Of a stretch of DNA of 12,471 bases, positions 6,810 to 12,051 are shown piece after piece. A program made the position numbers and the translations under genes. The stretch is from DATIHF01 sp035480955 (GTDB lineage Bacteria; Patescibacteriota; Microgenomatia; Woykebacterales; RBG-16-39-9b): contig DATIHF010000069.1 in the NCBI GenBank assembly GCA_035480955.1, forward strand, positions 1 through 12,471, read 5' to 3'. The stretch's first letter is position 1. Each line of letters opens with the position of its first letter. The notes beneath the pieces are model-generated. The model saw nothing but the letters and a program-made list of their open reading frames with translations, was not told the DNA's origin and did not search any database.

Positions 6810-6815
6810 TATACT
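6810..6815 (+). promoter_or_regulatory. -10 element of a likely leaderless proS transcript
   Basis: TATACT ends six bases before the proS ATG, so the transcript should begin almost exactly at the start codon. No SD is present. The 39 bases between rseP and proS are very AT-rich and contain the word AAATAC twice. Confidence 0.55.
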
Positions 6816-6821
6816 TTCTCC

Positions 6822-8036
6822 ATGAGACAATCTCAACTTTTTGGCAAAACTTCCAAAGACGCTCCCGCTGAGGCAACGGCTGTTTCCCACCAATATCTTG
6901 TTCGTGGCGGATTTATTGACCAGCTCATGAGTGGAGTTTATTCCTTTTTGCCGCTTGGCTTTAGGGTTCACAAAAAAATCGAAAATATCATCCGTGAGGA
7001 AATGAACGCAGTTGGTGGACAGGAAATATTGCTGCCCGCGCTGTCTCCAAAAAATCTCTGGGAAGAGTCCGGCCGTTGGCAAACTATCGATCCGCCGCTT
7101 TTCAAACTCAAAGATCGCCATGACAAAGAAATGGCCCTTGGATCCACCCACGAAGAAGTTATAACGGACCTGGTTCGCCGAACGGTCCAGAGTTACAAAG
7201 ATCTGCCGATTGGGCTCTACCAAATCCAGGATAAGTTTCGCAATGAACTACGCTCCACCGGTGGGTTACTCCGGGTCCGTGAGTTTGTCATGAAAGATCT
7301 CTACAGTTTTCATGAAAGTGAAGAGGATTTGGAAAAGTTTTTCGAAAAAATGATTGCCGCCTACGAAAAAATCTTCAACCGAGTGGGGATCAAACCAATC
7401 ATCACCAAAGCTTCCGGTGGGACTATCGGTGGGTCGACTACTTACGAATTCCAAGCTCCGACCAAAGTGGGCGAGGACACAGTTTACTTAAACAAAGAAA
7501 CCGGCAAAGCCTTCAATAAAGAAATCGAGGGCGAGATCCCCGAAGACGAGAAGAAAGATTACGAAGCCATTCCCGCGGTCGAGGCCGGCCAAGTTTTCTC
7601 ACTCGGTACCAAATATTCTGAGGCGATGGACGCGACTTTTGTTGATAAAAACGGGCAAAAAAAGCCGCTGGTCATGGGTTGCTACGGAATCGGATTGGGT
7701 CGGTTGTTGGCGACAATAGTCGAAGCTTTTCATGATGACAGAGGAATAGTTTGGCCCACGGAAGTCTCACCTTTTGCAGTTCATTTAGTTAGTCTAGGAA
7801 ATAATGAAAAGGTAAACAAAGAGGCAGAAAAGATTTACGAAAAGCTCAATTCAACTGGCGTTGAGGTATTGTATGACGACCGCGAAGAGTCAGCCGGAGT
7901 TAAACTAGGTGACGCTGATTTGATTGGAATTCCCGAGCGTTGGGTGGTTAGTGAAAAAACTTTGGCAGAAGATTCACTAGAAGTTAAAAAAAGAAATTCA
8001 GAAGAAACCTCTCTTCAAAAAATATCCTCAATTTGA
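6822..8036 (+). CDS. proS: Prolyl-tRNA synthetase, short form without editing (INS) domain
   Basis: This class II synthetase charges tRNA-Pro with proline. Motif 1 is near 64-75 (GGQEILLPALSP), the GSTHEE loop at 107-112, motif 2 at about 139-163 (FRNELRSTGGLLRVREFVMKD) and motif 3 at about 286-301 (GCYGIGLGRLLATIVE). The anticodon-binding domain follows from about 315 (DDREESAGVKLGDADLIGIP). Typical bacterial-type enzymes of about 570 residues carry an editing domain of roughly 180 residues between motifs 2 and 3. Here only about 35 linker residues remain (about 222-258), so cis editing of Ala-tRNA-Pro is not expected. No separate editing protein of the YbaK/ProX type is in the window. The message is probably leaderless. 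The gene is followed by a strong terminator. Confidence 0.94.
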   Translation: MRQSQLFGKTSKDAPAEATAVSHQYLVRGGFIDQLMSGVYSFLPLGFRVHKKIENIIREEMNAVGGQEILLPALSPKNLWEESGRWQTIDPPLFKLKDRHDKEMALGSTHEEVITDLVRRTVQSYKDLPIGLYQIQDKFRNELRSTGGLLRVREFVMKDLYSFHESEEDLEKFFEKMIAAYEKIFNRVGIKPIITKASGGTIGGSTTYEFQAPTKVGEDTVYLNKETGKAFNKEIEGEIPEDEKKDYEAIPAVEAGQVFSLGTKYSEAMDATFVDKNGQKKPLVMGCYGIGLGRLLATIVEAFHDDRGIVWPTEVSPFAVHLVSLGNNEKVNKEAEKIYEKLNSTGVEVLYDDREESAGVKLGDADLIGIPERWVVSEKTLAEDSLEVKKRNSEETSLQKISSI

Positions 8037-8070
8037 CAGAGAGTAGCAAAACACAGTAAGCACAACTAAA

Positions 8071-8103
8071 AAGGGCTAGTTTTAAAACTAACCCTTATTT
8101 TTT
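8071..8103. terminator. Bidirectional terminator between convergent genes
   Basis: AAGGG-C-TAGTTTT pairs with AAAACTA-A-CCCTT (8071-8096) with a single C-A mismatch. TTTTTT follows on the plus strand and CCCTTTTT on the minus strand. It ends proS on the plus strand, and the minus-strand gene's stop codon lies inside the stem. Confidence 0.85.
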
Positions 8104-8258
8104 GGGATCAAAGGCTCTCCTCGTTTTTCTCTAGCTTCGTCTTCCTCCAGTCTCCAAAGTTTCTTCTTTTCCTCATGATCCGCCTCCAAATATAAAATCC
8201 AAAGTAAACTTGCTATTGTAAAACCACCGACCAACCCAAGTACAAAAATTACTACCAA
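8088..8258 (-). CDS. Small single-pass membrane protein, about 56 aa
   Basis: I do not recognise this protein. I favour a TTG start at 8258 because a near-perfect SD (AGGAGGTGAG reading leftward from 8271) sits seven bases before it. An in-frame ATG at 8285, preceded only by AGGGG, would add nine residues; the track back to 8387 overlaps the upstream gene. The chain opens with one hydrophobic helix (about residues 2-24, VLGLVGGFTIASLLWILYL). It then has a highly charged tail (EADHEEKKKLWRLEEDEAREKRGEP) that is probably cytoplasmic and helical. It follows the 8473 gene in the same direction and probably shares its transcript. Its base composition is AT-rich (20 of 60 G or C in 8161-8220), in sharp contrast with that upstream gene. 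A small scaffold or accessory subunit is possible. Confidence 0.6.
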   Translation of the reverse strand: MVVIFVLGLVGGFTIASLLWILYLEADHEEKKKLWRLEEDEAREKRGEPLIPKNKG

Positions 8259-8296
8259 ACTCTCACCTCCTGCGAAAAGAAGCATCCGCGTTACCC

Positions 8297-8473
8297 CTAG
8301 TCCAGCGATTTCGCGATGAGCAGGCAGGCGAGAGTGAAGCCGGTGAGGCCCAGCACGAGTCCAGGAGTGTAGCCGATCTTTTTCCACCCGAAGGCGAGTG
8401 GCACTAGGGTAGCGCCGATCACGATCGATGCTCCGAGCGCGACTTCAAAAGACTCCTTTTGCTGTTTACTCAT
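8297..8473 (-). CDS. Small two-helix membrane protein, 58 aa
   Basis: I do not recognise this protein. The ATG at 8473 is preferred because AAGGGG lies upstream on the minus strand and the predicted transcription start is near 8488, which rules out the ATG at 8491. After a short polar N-terminus (MSKQQKESFE) come two hydrophobic segments, about residues 11-28 (ALGASIVIGATLVPLAFG) and 36-54 (LVLGLTGFTLACLLIA), joined by a loop with WKKIGYTP. This hairpin layout resembles many small membrane proteins, including holin-like ones, but size and layout alone are weak evidence. The coding sequence is very GC-rich (37 of 60 in 8341-8400) compared with the next gene in the operon. Confidence 0.6.
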   Translation of the reverse strand: MSKQQKESFEVALGASIVIGATLVPLAFGWKKIGYTPGLVLGLTGFTLACLLIAKSLD

Positions 8474-8494
8474 TGATCTGCCCCTTCCCATAAA

Positions 8495-8523
8495 AATATA
8501 TCACAGCTACAGTATATTTGAAA
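8495..8523 (-). promoter_or_regulatory. Leftward promoter of the membrane-protein pair
   Basis: On the minus strand an extended -10 (TGA-TATATT, with TATATT at 8495-8500) lies 17 bases from TTTCAA (8518-8523). The latter is the complement of the -35 of the rightward promoter. The expected start is near 8488. Confidence 0.5.
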
Positions 8524-8547
8524 ACCCATAGTTAAGTATGATAAAAT
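8518..8547 (+). promoter_or_regulatory. Rightward promoter of the 8586 gene
   Basis: TTGAAA (8518-8523) and an extended -10 TGA-TAAAAT (8542-8547) are separated by 18 bases. This is a strong promoter with a start near 8554. Its -35 hexamer is also the best -35 for the leftward promoter. Confidence 0.75.
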
Positions 8548-8585
8548 ATTCCGGGTTTGGAAAGGAGTTCCAATGGGAGGTGAGG

Positions 8586-8894
8586 ATGAGTCTTGGTGAA
8601 TTCTGGATGAATTGCCAGGAAAATCGAGTAGTGGAGGTTAGAGCTATGGCTTTTTTCTCAAAGAAGCCTCGTAAGAAAAAGAAAGGGTTCAAAAAAGACA
8701 CAGTTAACACGATCATGATCAAGATTGGTGAGTACGTCGAGGATAACGACCTTACTCAGGTGACAATTAGTTTAGATTATGATTATCAAACTGAAATGGT
8801 GACCCTTCGAGTGAGCCCAACGTTTCTCTACGTTGGAAAACTAACCATAGAGGAACATGAAGAAATAAGAGAGTTGATATATTCAGCTGCCTGA
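8586..8894 (+). CDS. Small hypothetical protein with basic N-terminal patch, about 102 aa
   Basis: I do not recognise this protein. The ATG at 8538 overlaps the -10 box and cannot be the start. The ATG at 8586 follows GGAGG by five bases. A second candidate at 8646 also has GGAGG (8633-8638 region) and would give 82 residues beginning MAFFSKKP. Either way the protein carries a strongly basic patch (KKPRKKKKGFKKD, about residues 26-38 from the first start). This is followed by a helix-then-beta pattern (TIMIKIGEYV, TQVTISLDYDYQ, MVTLRVSPTFLYV) and a final acidic helix (EEHEEIRELIY). The basic patch suggests binding of nucleic acid or anionic lipid, which is inference only. The gene is a separate unit with its own promoter and terminator. 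Confidence 0.65.
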   Translation: MSLGEFWMNCQENRVVEVRAMAFFSKKPRKKKKGFKKDTVNTIMIKIGEYVEDNDLTQVTISLDYDYQTEMVTLRVSPTFLYVGKLTIEEHEEIRELIYSAA

Positions 8895-8917
8895 AATCAC
8901 AATACTACACACCAACG

Positions 8918-8951
8918 CTCCCTTAGAATTTCTGAGGGAGTTTTTCTTTTT
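8918..8951 (+). terminator. Rho-independent terminator
   Basis: A ten-pair stem, CTCCCTTAGA (8918-8927) with TCTGAGGGAG (8931-8940), including one T-G pair and an ATT loop, is followed by TTTTTCTTTTT. It ends the 8586 gene. Confidence 0.88.
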
Positions 8952-8970
8952 CAAGAAAAGCACAATGGAG

Positions 8971-8999
8971 TTGTAATTTAGCCGGAAAAAGAGTAAACT
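8971..8999 (+). promoter_or_regulatory. Promoter of the PHP-HIT-rpsU-ybeY cluster
   Basis: TTGTAA (8971-8976) and TAAACT (8994-8999) are 17 bases apart. The start near 9006 leaves a leader of about 16 bases without an SD before the ATG at 9022. No terminator is visible until after ybeY, so it may drive all four genes. Confidence 0.55.
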
Positions 9000-9021
9000 T
9001 ACACGTCGCCCACAAAAAGCA

Positions 9022-9942
9022 ATGAAAAAAGAGAAATTTATCGATCTTCATACGCATACGATCTTTTCAGACGGTGGTCTCACACCAAATGCTCTCGTGA
9101 TGAGAGCCAAAGATGCTGGTCTCTCGGCAATTAGCGTGACTGATCATGACAATTTGCTTGCCATGGACGTCGCGATACTCAAAGGTGCTGAGCTCGGGGT
9201 AGAGATAGTTCCCGGGATTGAGCTGACCGCTTATGTGGATGAGACACTTGATTTGCACATTTTGGGTTATTTTATTGACAAGAAAAACCGCCCGCTAAAC
9301 GAAAGGCTCGAATATTTCAAAAAACAAAGAGAGATCAAAAGTAAAAAAGTCGTTGATAACCTCAAAGAGCTAGGTTACAAAATTGACTACAATGAAGTGA
9401 AAAAAATCGCTCGCGGGACTGTTGCCGCTCCGCACCTGGCCTACGTACTCATCAACAATAGTGCCAATTCTGAAAAACTCACGAAAGAGTTTGGCGAGCT
9501 GCCGACCACTGGGATTTTCATCCGCGACTATCTCGCCGCCGGCGGAAAAGCTTACGAACCAAGAGAAGCCGCGACTCCGGAAGAAGCGATCAATCTGATT
9601 CATGGAGCTGGCGGGCTCGCTGTGCTGGCCCACCCGTGTTGGAATCTCTGTGCCAAAGTGGGATCAAAACTAGTTTTTGATGATCAGTGGGTTGATCGCT
9701 TGGTGAAGCTGGGACTTGATGGGATCGAGGTCTGGGCCCATCGGGAAAATGAAAAAGATACTGAAAAAGCAGTCGCACACTACGAAAAGCTCGCTGATAA
9801 ATACAAACTAATCAAAACCGGGGGCAGTGATTTTCACGGCTTTGGCAGTGCCGGTAAAGAGCTCGGGTTTGGAGATTTTTATTTGAAAGTTCCTTACGAG
9901 ATTTTGGAAAACCTCAAGTCAAAAGTAAAAAAGATTGATTAG
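9022..9942 (+). CDS. PHP-domain phosphoesterase, TrpH/YciV (RNase AM-like) family
   Basis: This family includes metal-dependent 3',5'-nucleotide bisphosphate phosphatases and 5'-to-3' exonucleases acting on short RNA or rRNA 5' ends (YciV/RNase AM). Four metal-binding motifs are visible: His10-x-His12 with Asp17 (DLHTHTIFSDG), TDHD at 40-43, GIE with Glu67 and DLH with His79, and LAHP with His204. GSDFHG at 268-273 supplies Asp270 and His272. APHLA at 136-140 matches the inserted helical region of the family. At 306 residues it is close to the usual length. The ATG has no SD. The HIT gene follows after four bases, so the two are probably cotranscribed. Without biochemistry I cannot choose between nucleotide phosphatase and exonuclease. 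Confidence 0.88.
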   Translation: MKKEKFIDLHTHTIFSDGGLTPNALVMRAKDAGLSAISVTDHDNLLAMDVAILKGAELGVEIVPGIELTAYVDETLDLHILGYFIDKKNRPLNERLEYFKKQREIKSKKVVDNLKELGYKIDYNEVKKIARGTVAAPHLAYVLINNSANSEKLTKEFGELPTTGIFIRDYLAAGGKAYEPREAATPEEAINLIHGAGGLAVLAHPCWNLCAKVGSKLVFDDQWVDRLVKLGLDGIEVWAHRENEKDTEKAVAHYEKLADKYKLIKTGGSDFHGFGSAGKELGFGDFYLKVPYEILENLKSKVKKID

Positions 9943-9946
9943 GAAG

Positions 9947-10258
9947 ATGGAAGAGTGTTTGTTTTGTAAAATAATAAAGAAAGAAGTTCCGGCAAAGATA
10001 GTTTACGAAGATGCCGATGTAGTAGTTTTCCCCGACATCACTCCCAAAGCACGAGTACATTTATTGATAGTACCGACTGCGCACATAAAGAGCTTTTTAG
10101 ACTTAAGGGAAGAGCAATTGTCGGTGTTGACAAAAATGTCAAAAGTGGTACAAAGATTAATAGTAGATCAAAAATTGACAAGGGCGTATCAACTCCTTTT
10201 CAACGGCGGTAAGCATCAACACGTACCACACTTGCATTTGCATCTGATGGCAGAATAA
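9947..10258 (+). CDS. HIT-family (HINT-like) nucleotide hydrolase
   Basis: HIT proteins hydrolyse AMP-lysine, AMP-amino acid or related adenylates. The catalytic triad motif His95-x-His97-x-His99 is present (VPHLHLHLM), with NGGK just before it. Cys4 and Cys7 (CLFCKI) plus His46 match the zinc site of the HINT branch. The 103-residue protein is slightly short, because it stops three residues after the last motif His (LMAE) and lacks the usual C-terminal Trp segment. The start at 9947 gives the canonical opening; a TTG at 9935 lies inside the upstream gene and adds nothing family-like. AGGAAG directly abuts the ATG, which is unusually close for an SD, so translation may depend on coupling to the upstream gene. 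It is followed by rpsU. Confidence 0.9.
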   Translation: MEECLFCKIIKKEVPAKIVYEDADVVVFPDITPKARVHLLIVPTAHIKSFLDLREEQLSVLTKMSKVVQRLIVDQKLTRAYQLLFNGGKHQHVPHLHLHLMAE

Positions 10259-10264
10259 TTAATT

Positions 10265-10272
10265 AGGAGGTG
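10265..10272 (+). promoter_or_regulatory. Extended Shine-Dalgarno of rpsU
   Basis: AGGAGGTG is an eight-base match to the anti-SD. It is one of the two longest in the window, with nine bases from AGGAGG to the TTG start. It decides the TTG as start, since no ATG lies nearby in frame. Confidence 0.8.
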
Positions 10273-10279
10273 TTTTTAA

Positions 10280-10471
10280 TTGACTATAGTAAGAGCCCAA
10301 GAGGGCGAACCAGTAGAAGTACTGATCCGAAAATTCAACAAGAAAGTCTTAGCTGACGGAGTTCTCAACGAACTTCGCAAAAGAGAATTCTACGAAAAAC
10401 CTTCAGCCGTGAGAAAGCGCGAAGAGAAAGAGCGTCGCCGTCTCATGTACCGACGCAGCCGGGAAGGCTAG
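10280..10471 (+). CDS. rpsU: 30S ribosomal protein bS21
   Basis: bS21 sits on the small subunit near the 3' end of 16S rRNA, where the anti-SD is held. The 63-residue sequence has the family pattern: a short opening strand (TIVRAQEGEPVE), a first helix (VLIRKFNKKVLADGVLNELRKREFYEKPS, about 14-42) and an Arg/Lys-rich second helix (VRKREEKERRRLMYRRSREG). The TTG start is fixed by AGGAGGTG upstream. The gene lies between the HIT gene and ybeY, five bases before the latter. A neighbourhood of rpsU with ybeY is familiar in other bacteria (there often with yqeY and phoH, which are absent here). The strong SD with a weak start codon is discussed under findings. Confidence 0.92.
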   Translation: MTIVRAQEGEPVEVLIRKFNKKVLADGVLNELRKREFYEKPSAVRKREEKERRRLMYRRSREG

Positions 10472-10476
10472 GATAG

Positions 10477-10935
10477 ATGGCATTTAAAGTTAATGCCATA
10501 GTTGAGCCCCACTACCCACTGTCCCGCAAATTACTCAAAAAGGCAGCTACCAAAACCCTAGAACTCATGGACGTCAAAGGAGATACCTCAGTGGATATCT
10601 CAGTGATTGGCGATCGCAAAATGCGCTCTCTTAACAAAGAATTTCGCGGCAAAGACACTTCCACTGACGTGCTTTCTTTTTCTTTCGAGCTTTCTGATAA
10701 AAAGGATAAATTCCCTGCTCCGCCCGGGGGAGATTACCTCAATCTTGGAGATGTCATCATTTCCTACCCACAGCTATTGGGAAAGGCTGCCAAACAAAAT
10801 ATGCTAGTGGATGACATGGCGACTTTATTGGTCGTTCACGGGATCCTGCATTTGCTGGGGTTTGATCACGAAAAACCCTCCGAAGCTAATGTGATGGAAA
10901 AACTTGAAGACCAGATCCTCGACCAACTCAAATAA
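10477..10935 (+). CDS. ybeY: Endoribonuclease YbeY (16S rRNA 3' maturation factor)
   Basis: YbeY is a zinc-dependent single-strand RNase needed for 16S rRNA 3'-end maturation and ribosome quality control. The zinc site H-x3-H-x5-H is intact at His121, His125 and His131 (VHGILHLLGFDH). Upstream motifs are also present: FRGKDTSTDVLSFSF at 56-70 and LNLGDVIIS at 88-96. The 152 residues match the usual length. The start at 10477 lies five bases after the rpsU stop with only a weak purine-rich SD (AAGG then AGGATAG), so coupling to rpsU is likely. Pairing bS21, which covers the 16S 3' end, with the enzyme that trims that end is a sensible functional grouping. Confidence 0.94.
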   Translation: MAFKVNAIVEPHYPLSRKLLKKAATKTLELMDVKGDTSVDISVIGDRKMRSLNKEFRGKDTSTDVLSFSFELSDKKDKFPAPPGGDYLNLGDVIISYPQLLGKAAKQNMLVDDMATLLVVHGILHLLGFDHEKPSEANVMEKLEDQILDQLK

Positions 10936-10985
10936 ATTTCCTGCAATTCACGCTTTTTCTTTGTCCAAAATTTGCAAATTAAGCT

Positions 10986-10991
10986 TATAAT
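10986..10991 (+). promoter_or_regulatory. TATAAT promoter of the 11014 gene
   Basis: A consensus -10 TATAAT (10986-10991) is present. TTGTCC at 10961-10966 is a -35 candidate, but the 19-base spacer is long. The start near 10998 leaves a very short leader that contains GAAGGAG. Confidence 0.65.
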
Positions 10992-11013
10992 ATCCCCGAG
11001 AAGGAGCACAGCT

Positions 11014-11469
11014 ATGGCGCAGTCATGTCGTCGTTGCGAAAAACCAAGTCCCAACAAGGCAAAATACTGTATGCATTGCGGAATAAAGTTGAGGATTATC
11101 GATCAGACAAAGTGGCCAGGAGAGATTCTTGAACTTTCTGATGAGGCAGACTTAGAGGCTCTGCAATCAAATATGCCTAGAGGTTGTGAAAACCTTACCC
11201 ATGAAGAATTGAGACGTGCTTTTGAAGGGATGTCCCAGAAAGATGCCCAGCGATTGATAAGAAAATTTAATCTTGATAACAAAGGTTTCAGGGAAAACAA
11301 GCAGATTGCAGAGGATGGAGGCACAACGAAAAAAACTGTTGGTTATCATGTTCGAGGAGCACTTCTAGCGTTGAGAAATCGGATTTGGACAATGCGCGAA
11401 GTGCCGGATAACGTTAAATTCAAATCGACTAAAGAAGTACTTGAAAAGCTTTTTGCAAATAAGGCGTGA
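11014..11469 (+). CDS. Zinc-ribbon and helix-turn-helix protein, putative transcription regulator, 151 aa
   Basis: The start at 11014 is fixed by GAAGGAG (11000-11006) and the promoter at 10986; the ATG at 10972 lies upstream of the -10. The N-terminus is a small zinc ribbon with Cys5-x2-Cys8 and Cys19-x2-Cys22 (CRRC, CMHC). The middle (about 40-90) is helical and acidic. Residues about 94-124 (NKQIAEDGGTTKKTVGYHV, then RGALLALRNRI) read like the helix-turn-helix of sigma-factor region 4 or a related DNA-binding domain, with the EIA-x-GG/T-x-TV pattern. The last 25 residues are a basic helix. The protein probably binds DNA or RNA polymerase, but its target is unknown. It is monocistronic, and the terminator stem begins before its stop codon. 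It is not a full sigma factor, as no region 2 is present. Confidence 0.72.
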   Translation: MAQSCRRCEKPSPNKAKYCMHCGIKLRIIDQTKWPGEILELSDEADLEALQSNMPRGCENLTHEELRRAFEGMSQKDAQRLIRKFNLDNKGFRENKQIAEDGGTTKKTVGYHVRGALLALRNRIWTMREVPDNVKFKSTKEVLEKLFANKA

Positions 11470-11494
11470 AAACACTTCACGCCTTTTTCTTTTC
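11461..11494 (+). terminator. Rho-independent terminator overlapping a stop codon
   Basis: A perfect ten-pair stem, AAGGCGTGAA (11461-11470) with TTCACGCCTT (11476-11485), has an AACAC loop and is followed by TTTCTTTT. The TGA stop of the 11014 gene lies inside the left arm. Confidence 0.92.
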
Positions 11495-11514
11495 CAAAAC
11501 TTGCTTCAGGTAGG

Positions 11515-11520
11515 TATAAT
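11515..11520 (+). promoter_or_regulatory. TATAAT promoter of the 11562 gene
   Basis: A consensus TATAAT lies just 21 bases after the previous terminator's T-run. The -35 is weak (TTCCAA, 11492-11497, 17-base spacer) and would overlap the end of the T-run. Confidence 0.6.
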
Positions 11521-11561
11521 TGTAAGTGTCATTTGGCAGGACAAGCTAAAGGACAAGGACA

Positions 11562-11963
11562 GTGGACGCAGTCATCGCACGCATAGTGGAGAGGATCAAT
11601 TCAGACCCGGACGAGCAGAGGCAGCTCGAAAGTGACCGACTCGGTAGTGATTACCTCGGCCGCTACTTCGATGGGCCTTGGCACAAGTGGTTTTTGCTGC
11701 TGGGATCGAGCTTGGACGCGGCTGTCGTGTACCACGTCGTTGTCAGGGAGGACAACTCGACTCTGATCGCGACTTACGATTTCCACCTTGACCCGTCACG
11801 GTGGTTCCAAGTGAGTTTCGAGATGGAGGAATCGGGAGCGACCAGCGCGATGATCTACCATGGAAAGGGAGAACACTGCTGGGCTGGGGAAATCGGAGAG
11901 CTGGAAGAGTGCATCGTCTACGCGGTTTTGGATCCTCTCACCATCAAATCCAGCGTCGCGTAA
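11562..11963 (+). CDS. Hypothetical protein, 133 aa, GTG start
   Basis: I do not recognise this protein. The GTG at 11562 is supported by AAAGGA eight bases upstream and by the promoter at 11515. The N-terminal 30 residues or so form a charged helix (AVIARIVERINSDPDEQRQLESDR). The rest alternates aromatic and hydrophobic residues (WHKWFLLLG, AAVVYHVVV, TLIATYDFHL, WFQVSFEME), suggesting a compact beta-sheet domain, followed by a single Cys-Trp (HCWAGE) and a Cys in EECIVY. There is no membrane segment. GC content is high (36 of 60 bases in 11701-11760), against 23 of 60 in the next gene, so recent transfer or a different expression class is possible. It is monocistronic between its own promoter and terminator. 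Confidence 0.65.
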   Translation: MDAVIARIVERINSDPDEQRQLESDRLGSDYLGRYFDGPWHKWFLLLGSSLDAAVVYHVVVREDNSTLIATYDFHLDPSRWFQVSFEMEESGATSAMIYHGKGEHCWAGEIGELEECIVYAVLDPLTIKSSVA

Positions 11964-11971
11964 ACACCTCG

Positions 11972-12006
11972 GGGACACGAAACACTCGTGCCCCCTTTTT
12001 TCTTTT
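11972..12006 (+). terminator. Rho-independent terminator
   Basis: GGGG-A-CACGA (11972-11981) pairs with TCGTG-C-CCCC with one A-C mismatch and an AACAC loop, the same loop as the terminator at 11461. TTTTTTCTTTT follows. It ends the 11562 gene. Confidence 0.9.
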
Positions 12007-12025
12007 CTAAAAATTTATCTTGAGT

Positions 12026-12031
12026 TATAAT
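12026..12031 (+). promoter_or_regulatory. TATAAT promoter of the 12052 gene
   Basis: A consensus TATAAT lies 20 bases after the previous terminator's T-run. No good -35 is visible. The leader is at most about 14 bases and contains AAGGGGG. Confidence 0.55.
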
Positions 12032-12051
12032 TTTCTACGAAGGGGGATCTG

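Noticed and set aside
8538..8540. ATG at 8538 as start of the small basic protein
   Set aside because: It lies directly before and within the extended -10 box of the promoter, upstream of the expected transcription start.
11014..11469. A complete sigma factor
   Set aside because: Only a region-4-like helix-turn-helix is seen; no region 2 and the protein is too short.
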